NCBI RefSeq assembly: GCF_040802235.1
Contig: NC_133157.1
Location: 87,530,001 to 87,594,000 of the forward strand
From: Manis javanica
Lineage: Eukaryota > Chordata > Mammalia > Pholidota > Manidae
DNA length: 64,000 nt
Direction of reading: 5' to 3'
Shown: positions 56,601 through 64,000 of the stretch, piece by piece
Layout: each line of letters opens with the position of its first letter
Numbering within the stretch: the stretch's first letter is position 1
Made by a program: the position numbers and the translations under genes
The notes under the pieces: model-generated
Databases searched by the model: none
What the model was told of the DNA's origin: nothing
What the model saw: only the letters and a program-made list of their open reading frames with translations

Positions 56601-58145
56601 TTGTTTCGTGAAAAGACTTTTTCAGAGTTTGTTTTTCAAGTTCTATGAGGTTATCTCCTCTGGCATCCAAAAGATTTCATGGATTATACTTTTAAGGGTG
56701 GGGAAAAAAGTCCCACAAGGTCAACTCCTTTGTTATTTGCTGCACCAAATGCTTTGCCATGATCTCGTTTAAATATATTGGTCATGGCTCTGCTCATTGG
56801 CTGTAAAATCAAGATTACTGTAGTTAACCTCACTTTTAAATGGAAAGGCTGAGCTTCAGAAAGCTGTTAGTAAAGGTAAAATAGAATGTGTCTAAGTAAA
56901 TGCACAAACTACCCAGGAGAGGATAGTGAGCACAAAGTAGGGGTTTAATTAATTCTTGGTGATTGACTTACTTAAATTGGCAGACTGTTTAACCCATTAG
57001 GAAAAGCAAGGTTACAGCAGCTCAGAAAAAATGTTATTTCAAAATAAGTGGCTTCATATGAACACCTAATTATAAACAAGCTCTTTTCCATGACATTATA
57101 AATGGCAATAAATCACTGTACAATTGGGCAGTTGTCTGGATAATGTTTTCTAAGGGTAACTCTTGGTTCAGTGGATTTCAACAAACTGGAGGAGGCTGTT
57201 ATATTGGGAAGAGGTGTACAGTGGCCTCAGGGTCTCGACACTACCACACAGGATTTATTCATTCCCCTACAGTTTAAAACTTCCAGATGTGGTAATGAAT
57301 TTATCCTGTTTTACTAGTGAGCAAGAGAAATCTAGACAGATGCACACAGGAGTACAATTTCACAGAGACTGCATTTTAAACAGGAATTGGGAAGTTCTGC
57401 CAACAGCATTTATCAAAGGCAGAGCTATTAAATCTGACCGTTCTAATAATTAGCACTCATCTAAATTATTTTGCAAAGAAATGGGAATAGAAAGAGAGGA
57501 ACGCAGTGGTTAGCAGTAACATATTTCTCAAATGCATTACTTACCAGATTATGTATGAGTCGATGTCATGAATCGGAGCAATAATATCTTCCCCTCTCTT
57601 GCTAACTGGTTTTCTCCTCTCTCTCTCTCCTGAAGGTAGGTACTTCTTGATCTAACTGTAGGTTTTGAGCAAATTTGCTTACAGAGTCCGTTTTTTTCCT
57701 CAACTGTTTGTATCACATTCCAAGAAACAAAGGGGATGCCATTCACCTGCCACACCGCCTTTTGTCAGGCTATTATTGCCTAAGGTGCGGTGTTTAATGT
57801 GGTAGCAGGTTTTTCCTTCCTGCGCTGTGGCCCAAGGTCAAGTGCAAAAACCCACATGTTAGAATAATTTAGACTTCTTATGGTAGACTGAGTAAACAAA
57901 AGGACAATGGCCAGACTTTATGTGACATCAGAACTCTGCCCCACAAAAGAAATCTCTGCGGACCCAACTTTTGCATCTATGTGGTTTAACCTCTACATGG
58001 CCTAACAGAAGCTTCCCTTTTTTCTTATAAGGCTTTTCCTCACCCTGGCTGTCTTTGAATTGTCTCCCTTGTTATGTATGGCAAGTGGTTCTTCTGTAGG
58101 TGGTCTTCCTTACCTCACCTGTAAATGACGCTGTTGATGACCACA
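56601..58145. other. Unassigned intronic sequence
   Basis: About 1.5 kb with no recognised gene or repeat. Confidence 0.35.
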
Positions 58146-58147
58146 AT

Positions 58148-58190
58148 TATTAATTAATTAATTAATTAATTAATTAATTAATTTATTTTT
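58148..58190. repeat. (AATT)n-type tail/microsatellite
   Basis: Runs of TTAA units ending in TTTATTTTT at the 3' end (minus strand) of the following retroposon. Probably grown out of its A-rich tail. Confidence 0.75.
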
Positions 58191-59832
58191 GAGAGGGCAT
58201 CTCTCATATTGATCAAATGGTTGTTAACAACAATAAAATTCAGTATGGGGAGGGTCAATGCTCAATGTACAATCATTAATCCATCTCAAGCCTAACTCTC
58301 GTCAGTCTCCAATCTTCTGAAGCACAACGAACAAGTTCTTACATGGTGAACGAATTCTTACATAGTGAATAAATTCTTACATGGTGAACAGTACAAGGGC
58401 ATTCATCACAGAAACTTTTGGTTTTGATCATGCATTATGAACTATAAACAATCAGGTCAAATATGAATATTCATTTGGTTTTTATACTTGATTTATATGT
58501 TGATCCCACATTTCTCCCTTTATTATTATTATTATTTTTATTTTTAATAAAATGCTGAAGTGGTAGGTAGATGCAAGATAAAGGTAGAAAACATAGTTTA
58601 GTGTTGTAGGAGAGCAATTGTAGATGATCAGGTGTGTGCCTGTAGACTATGTGTTAATCCAAGCTAGACAAGGGCAATAAACCATCCACGGATGCAGAAG
58701 ATTTCTCTCAAAGCAGGGGGGATGAGGTTCTGAGCCTCACCTCTGTTGACCCCCAATTTCTCACCTGATGGCCCCCCTGCGACTGTGCCTGTCTTAGGTT
58801 GTTCCTCCCTTGAGGAATCTTACCCGTCCCTGGCTAACCAGTCATCTTCCGGGGCCATACAGGGAAATGTAAAGTTGGTAAGTGAGAGAGAAGCCATATT
58901 GTTTGAAAAGGTTAGCTTTTTACTTCTTTGCAGATTTATGCCCTGTGGCTTCTATGCCCAGCACTTGTCACGAGGTATCTTTACCACCTGGAGGAATTAT
59001 GATACTCGGTAACTTCGATATGAGGCACGAATTCTATTTAAGGGTTGTAATTAGGAAGGAAGAAGAAAAGCTATAGAGGTAGCATATGGAAGAAAACATG
59101 GGAGGATTGATTATTTCTTTGACATATCTTCTTGTAGAGTACCTTAAGTATGTATAGGTTTTAAACTACTAATTTGTACACACATATTAACATAATAGGA
59201 ATACGGTGACATAAACAAAGCAAATCTATAATTACCATCCATCTCCAGTGAAGCCAAGAAAACCATTTAGGCACCCTAGGCATTTGTGAAAATTTGTCTA
59301 TGATATGATGGATATTGTCCAACTGTACTTGAACCGTCTGAGAGAAATCAGACAAATTAAAGCAGCCCATGTCTGGGATCTGTTCACCTCCCATATGTCC
59401 TTTTAACCGTAGATAGTCTATAGTCATAAGATTTTGGAGTGCTACACCTTGCACCCCTCCCAACTCCTGGTTGAGTTCCAACAGTACAGATCCGGTCAAA
59501 TTCGTTGTCTCACTGTATGCACATGCCAGCCTAGACCTCTCCCTCCTCATTCCAATGGCAAGTCCAGGAAACGGTGGGGTGGACACAGCCACAACCGCAG
59601 CATCGCCCGGATCCCTGTGGAGGCTTTTTGATGATCATCCCCCGGCACAAGTCCTCCAGAGAATGCTGATGCCGGAAGCTCCTCCTCATATCGTATCTTA
59701 GTTCATTTTCTGGGTATCCAAGCTAGGCCTTGATCTTCTGCGTAGAAACAAACAGACCCTTTGCCCACACTTTGACATGCCCTCTATACCACTGTGCAGA
59801 ACTCATTGGAGGTCAGCACACAGGGACTGCTT
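58191..59832 (-). mobile_element. Retroposon containing env-derived sequence
   Basis: Its 3' end on the minus strand (58191-58300) is the same sequence as the short insertion at 24818-24923 that has an A-tail and a target duplication, so this is an L1-mobilised family. The body includes a direct-repeat stretch (TTCTTACATGGTGAAC words near 58338-58392) and an env-like frame at 59161-59592. The 5' side ends at a T14 run (59834-59847). Only 150 bases further is the 3' end of a same-strand L1, so the two may be one composite element. Confidence 0.72.
59161..59592 (-). pseudogene. Retroviral TM envelope remnant inside the retroposon
   Basis: A 143-codon minus-strand frame reads like the ectodomain of a retroviral transmembrane subunit: a heptad-rich helix, the region LQNLMTIDYLRLKG at the place of the immunosuppressive-domain-like segment, then CFNLSDFSQTVQVQLDNI, a second helix, and a Trp-rich membrane-proximal WFSWL followed by a hydrophobic segment. 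In the CX6CC position only one cysteine is left. The type resembles envs of the ASLV/gamma-like group rather than the ERV-B env. No signal, SU or furin site is joined to it, so it is a fossil. Confidence 0.65.
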
Positions 59833-60404
59833 ATTTTTTTTTTTTTTCATTAAGAGAAAGGAATATTATCAGAAAAGAGTACCTCCATAGCTGATCATCT
59901 GAAACCCTTTAAGTGATCAACATTAAGGATATTTAAAGCATGCGTTGATCTTTGATTTACCAATAGTTTTATCCTATCAAGGAGTAATCCCCCTTTTCTT
60001 TCTTTCTTTCTTTTTTTTTTTAATCTTTAATCTACACTTATATGAAGAGTACAATGTTTACTATGCTCTCCCCTATATCAGGTCCCCCCTAACAACATTA
60101 CGGTTACTGTCCATCAGCTTAGCAAAATATTGTAGAATCTCTACTTGTCCTCTCTGTGTTGTGCAGCCCACCCTCCCCTTTCTCCCTCCCCCACCATGCA
60201 TGCTAATCTTACTACTCCCCTTCTTCCCCCCGCCCCTTATCCCTCTGTGCCCACCCATCCTCCCCAGTCCCTTTCCCTTTGGTACCTGTTAGTCCATTTT
60301 TGGGTTCTGTAATTCCACTGCTGTTGTGTTCCTTCAGTTTTTCCTTTGTTCTTATACTCCTCAGATGAGTGAAATCATTTGGTATTTCTGTTTCTCCGCT
60401 TGGC

Positions 60405-61340
60405 TTATTTCACTGAGCATAATACTCTCCAGCTCCATCCATGTGCTGCAAAAGGTTGGATTTTTCCACTTCTAATGGCTGAGTAGTATTCCATTGTGTA
60501 TATGTACCACATCTTCTTTATCCATTCATCTACCGATGGATATTTAGGTTGCTTCCAATTCTTGGCTATTGTAAATAGTGCTGCGATAAACATAGGGGTG
60601 CATCTGTCTTTCTCAAACTTGATTGCTGCGTTCTTAGGGTAAATTCCTAGGAGTGGAATTCCTGGGTCAAATGGTAGGTCTGTTTTGAGCATTTTGAGGA
60701 ACCTCCAAACTGCTTTCCACAATGGTTGAACTAATTTACATTCCCACCAGCAGTGTAGGAGGGTTCCCCTTTCTCCACAGCCTCGCCAACATTTGTTGTT
60801 GTTTGCCTTTTGGATGGCAGCCATCCTTAGTGGTGTGAGGTGATACCTCATTGTAGTTTTAATTTGCATTTCTCTGATAATTAGCGATGTGGAGCATCTT
60901 TTCATGTGTCTCTTGGCTATCTGTATTTCTTTTTTAGAGAACTGTCTGTTCAGTTCCTCTGCCCATTTTTTAATTGGGTTATTTGTTTTTTGTTTGTTGA
61001 GGCATGTGAGCTCTTTATATATTCTGGACGTCAAGCCTTTATTGGATCTGTCATTTACAAATATATTCTCCCGTACTGTAGGGTTCCTTTTTGTTCTATT
61101 GATGGTGTCTTTCGCTGTACATAAGCTTTTCAGCTTAATGTAGTCCCACTTGCTCATTTTTGCTGCTGTTTTCCTTGCCCGGGGAGATATGTTCAAGAAG
61201 AGGTCACTCATGTTTATGTCTAAGAGGTTTTTGCCTATGTTTTTTTCCACGAGTTTAATGGTTTCATGACTTACATTCAGGTCTTTGATCCATTTTGAGT
61301 TTACCTTTGTATATGGGGTTAGACAATGGTCCAGTTTCAT
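60405..61340 (-). pseudogene. L1 ORF2 C-terminal part
   Basis: 311-codon frame: [20 protein letters not shown] at the start, then [17 protein letters not shown] and the cysteine/tryptophan-rich tail [20 protein letters not shown] (Cys-rich domain of ORF2p), ending near [13 protein letters not shown]. Confidence 0.85.
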
Positions 61341-61631
61341 TCTCCTACATGTAGCTGTCCAGTTTTGCCAGCACCATCTGTTAAAGAGACTGTCATTTTG
61401 CCATTGTATGTCCTTGGCTCCTTTATCAAATATTAATTGACCATATTTGTTTGGGTTAATGTCTGGAGTCTCTAATCTGTTCCACTGGTCTGTGGCTCTG
61501 TTCTTGTGCCAGTACCAAATTGTCTTGATTACTATGGCTTTGTAGTAGAGCTTGAAGTTGGGGAGTGAGATCCCCCCTACTTTATTCTTCTTTTTCAGGA
61601 TTGCTTTGGCTATTCGGGGTCTTTGGTGTTT

Positions 61632-62396
61632 CTATATGAATTTTTGAATTATTTGTTCCAATTCATTGAAGAATGTTGCTGGTAATTTGAGAGGGATTGC
61701 ATCAAATCTGTATATTGCTTTGGGCAGGATGGCCATTTTGACGATATTGATTCTTCCTAGCCATGAGCATGGGATGAGTTTCCACTTATTAGTGTCCCCT
61801 TTAATTTCTCTTAAGAGTGACTTGTAGTTTTCAGAGTATAAGTCTTTCACTTCTTTGGTTAGGTTTATTCCTAGGTATTTTATTCTTTTTGATGCAATGG
61901 TGAATGGAATTGTTTTCCTGATTTCTCTTTCTATTGATTCATTGTTAGTGTATAGGAAAGCAACAGATTTCTGTGTGTTAATTTTGTATCCTGCAACTTT
62001 GCTGTATTCCGATATCATTTCTAGTAGTTTTGGAGTGGAGTCTTCAGGGTTTTTTATGTACAGTATCATATCATCTGCAAATAGTGACAGTTTAACTTCT
62101 TCTTTACCAATCTGGATTCCTTGTATATCTTTGTTTTGTCTGATTACCGTGGCTAGGACCTCCAGTACTATGTTAAATAACAGTGGGGAGAGTGGGTATC
62201 CCTGTCTGGTTCCCGATCTCAGAGGAAATGCTTTCAGCTTCTCGCTGTTCAGTATAATGCTGGCTGTGGGTTTATCATATATGGCCTTTATTATGTTGAG
62301 GTACTTGCCGTCTATTCCCATTTTGCTGAGAGTTTCTATCATGAATGGATGTTGAATTTTGTCAAATGCTTTTTCAGCATCTATGGAGATGATCAT
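61632..62396 (-). pseudogene. L1 ORF2 reverse transcriptase part
   Basis: 254-codon frame with [15 protein letters not shown] (RT motif A region), [15 protein letters not shown] (motif B) and the catalytic FADD (about 62070-62081). The frame is interrupted before and after, so no full-length ORF2p can be made. Confidence 0.88.
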
Positions 62397-62572
62397 GTGG
62401 TTTTTGTCTTTCTTTTTGTTGATGTGGTGGATGATGTTGATGGATTTTCAAATGTTTTACCATTCTTGCATCCCTGGGATGAATCCCACTTGGCCATGGT
62501 GTATGATCCTTTTGATATACTGTTGAATTCTGTTTGCTAATATTTTATTGAGTATTTCTGCATCTACATTCA

Positions 62573-63882
62573 TCAGGGATATTGGTCTGTAATTTTCTTT
62601 TTTGGTGGGGTCTTGCCTGGTTTTGGTATTAGGGTGATGTTGGCTTCATAGAATGAGTTTGGGAGTATTCCCTCTTCTTCTATTTTTTGGAACACATTAA
62701 GGAGAATGGGTATTATGTCTTCCCTGTTTGTGTAATAAAATTCCGAGGTAAATCCGTCCGGCCCTGGGGTTTTGTTCTTGGGTAGTTTTTTTATTACCGT
62801 TTCAATTTCTTTGCTTGTAATTGGTTTGTTTAACTTTTGTGTTTCTTCCTTGGTCAGTCCTGGGAGGTTGTATTTTTCTAGCAAGTTGTCTATTTCTTCT
62901 AGGTTTTTCAGCTTGTTGGCATATAGGTTTTCATAGTAGTCTTTAATAATTCTTTGTATTTCTGTGGAGTCTGTCATGATTTTTCCATTCTCATTTCTGA
63001 TTATGTTGATTTGTGTTGATTCTCTTTTTCTCTTAATAAGTTGGGCTAGAGGCTTATCTATTTTGTTTATTCTCTCAAAGAACCAGCTCTTGGTTTCGTT
63101 GATTTTTGCTATTGTTTCATTCTTCTCAATTTTGTTTATTTCTTCTCTGATCTTTATTATGCCCCTCCTTCTGCTGACTTTAGGCCTCATTTGTTGTTGT
63201 ATTTCCAATTTGATAATTGTGACATTAGACTATTCATTTGGGATTGTTCTTCCTTCTTCAAGCGTGCCTGGATTGCTATATACTTTCCTCTTAAAACTGC
63301 TTTCGCTGCGTCCCACAGAAGTTTGGGCTTAGTGTTGTTGTTGTCATTTGTTTCTATATATTCCTTGATCTCTATTTTGATTTGTTCATTGATCCATTGA
63401 TTATTTAGTAGCATGTTGTTAAGCCTCCATGTGTTTGTGAGCCTTTTTGTTTTCTTTGTAGAATTTATTTCTAGTTTTATACCTTTGTGGTCTGAAAAAT
63501 TGGTTGGTAGAATTTCAGTATTTTGGAATTTACTGAGGCTCTTTTTGTGAGCTAGTATGTGGTCTATTCTGGAGAATGTTCCATGTGCACTTGAGAAGAA
63601 TGTGTATCCTGTTGCTTTTGGATGTAGAGTTCTATAGATGTCTGTTAGGTCCATCTGTTCTAGTGTGTTGTTCAGTGCCTGTGTGTCCTTACTTATTTTC
63701 TGCCCGGTGGATCTATCCTTCGGGGTGAGTGGTGTGTTGAAGTCTCCTACAATGAATGCATTGCAGTCTATTTCCCTCTTTAGTTCTGTTAGTATTTGCT
63801 TCACATATGCTGGTGCTCCTGTATTGGGTGCATATATATTTAGAATGGTGATATCCTCTTGTTGGACTGCGCCCTTTATCAT
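62573..63882 (-). pseudogene. L1 ORF2 endonuclease and linker part (two frames)
   Basis: 63187-63882 holds the apurinic-like endonuclease: NIYAPN, VGDFNTPL, RIDHILAHK and NFSDHKGIKL are the metal-binding and catalytic blocks. 62573-63208 continues with the linker into RT ([19 protein letters not shown]). The two overlap by 22 bases in different frames, showing a frameshift near 63200. The N-terminal end of the endonuclease is cut by a further break or the window edge. Confidence 0.85.
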
Positions 63883-64000
63883 TATATAGTATCCTTCTTT
63901 ATCTCTTGTTACTTTCTTTGTTTTGTTGTCTATTTTCTCTGATATTAGTACTGCAACCCCTGCTTTCTTCTCACTGTTGTTTGCCTGAAATATGTTTTTG

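Larger units (their letters stand above)
43042..64000 (+). other. AUH: AUH intron 1 (continues past the window)
   Basis: Everything after the exon 1 donor. I see no match to the next AUH coding exon in the remaining 21 kb, so the intron extends beyond the window. It is filled with the L1, MIR, LTR and retroposon copies listed separately. Confidence 0.6.
59990..64000 (-). mobile_element. Young-looking L1, antisense, runs off the window
   Basis: 3' end with (TTTC)n/T-run near 59998-60022 (A-rich tail on the minus strand), 3'UTR 60022-60400, then nearly all of ORF2 on the minus strand. Frames are much longer than in the other L1 copies (up to 311 codons), so this is the most recent L1 here, but ORF2 is still broken several times. 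ORF1 and the 5'UTR lie beyond 64000 or are absent. Confidence 0.9.

Noticed and set aside
60001..60022. Separate microsatellite (TTTC)n
   Set aside because: It is part of the L1 A-rich tail and was not listed on its own.
1..64000. CRISPR arrays, operons, bacterial-type features
   Set aside because: The sequence is mammalian nuclear DNA. No regularly spaced repeat-spacer pattern is present.

Overview
The window is nuclear DNA of a placental mammal. Recognisable are L1 elements, MIR and MLT1-type repeats, class I endogenous retroviruses, two CpG islands, exon 1 of AUH and SPATA31-type sequence. A short retroposon 3' end (24818-24923 and 58191 onward) is one I associate from memory with pangolins. 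That is a suggestion, not a verified assignment. Most of the window is retroelement debris, and no ordinary intact host coding gene is complete here.

Layout. 1-5.8 kb: AT-rich flank, a CpG island without a recognised gene, an LTR, and a long 3'UTR-like stretch ending in an A-run. 5.8-9.8 kb: two L1 fragments in opposite orientation. 10.7-25.3 kb: a decayed gammaretrovirus-like provirus (ERV-A, 4-bp target duplication GTTT) holding a second, nearly complete gammaretrovirus (ERV-B, 13591-22095, target duplication GCCC). ERV-B has a proline tRNA primer site, a glycoGag-like leader, gag, pro, a long open pol, and env. I count four visible coding lesions.

28.55-30.46 kb: the most remarkable object, a short provirus with a 4-bp target duplication (ATAC). 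It reads: LTR stub, gag matrix, an intronless piece of the host signalling adaptor SH2B3 (LNK) including the PH domain, polypurine tract, complete 3' LTR. This is the architecture of a host-gene-transducing defective retrovirus. Its 3' LTR carries two tandem tRNA-Lys(CTT)-like sequences between TATA box and poly(A) signal.

31.2-35.3 kb: a large inverted repeat made of two facing SPATA31-like pseudogene copies. 38.3-41.6 kb: LTRs of one family in inverted orientation, one joined to a decayed integrase. 42.5-43.04 kb: the AUH CpG-island promoter and exon 1 (+ strand), whose reading frame appears broken although the splice donor is intact. 43-64 kb: AUH intron 1, filled with L1, MIR, MLT1 and, at 58.2-59.8 kb, a retroposon carrying a retroviral transmembrane-envelope remnant that lies just downstream of a young L1 on the same strand.

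How things work together: the retroelements are nested and layered, giving a relative time order. L1 machinery has mobilised other sequences (target duplication in the ERV-A 3' LTR). Retroviruses have captured host RNA (SH2B3). Ages and identities given here come from reading by eye, not computed alignments.
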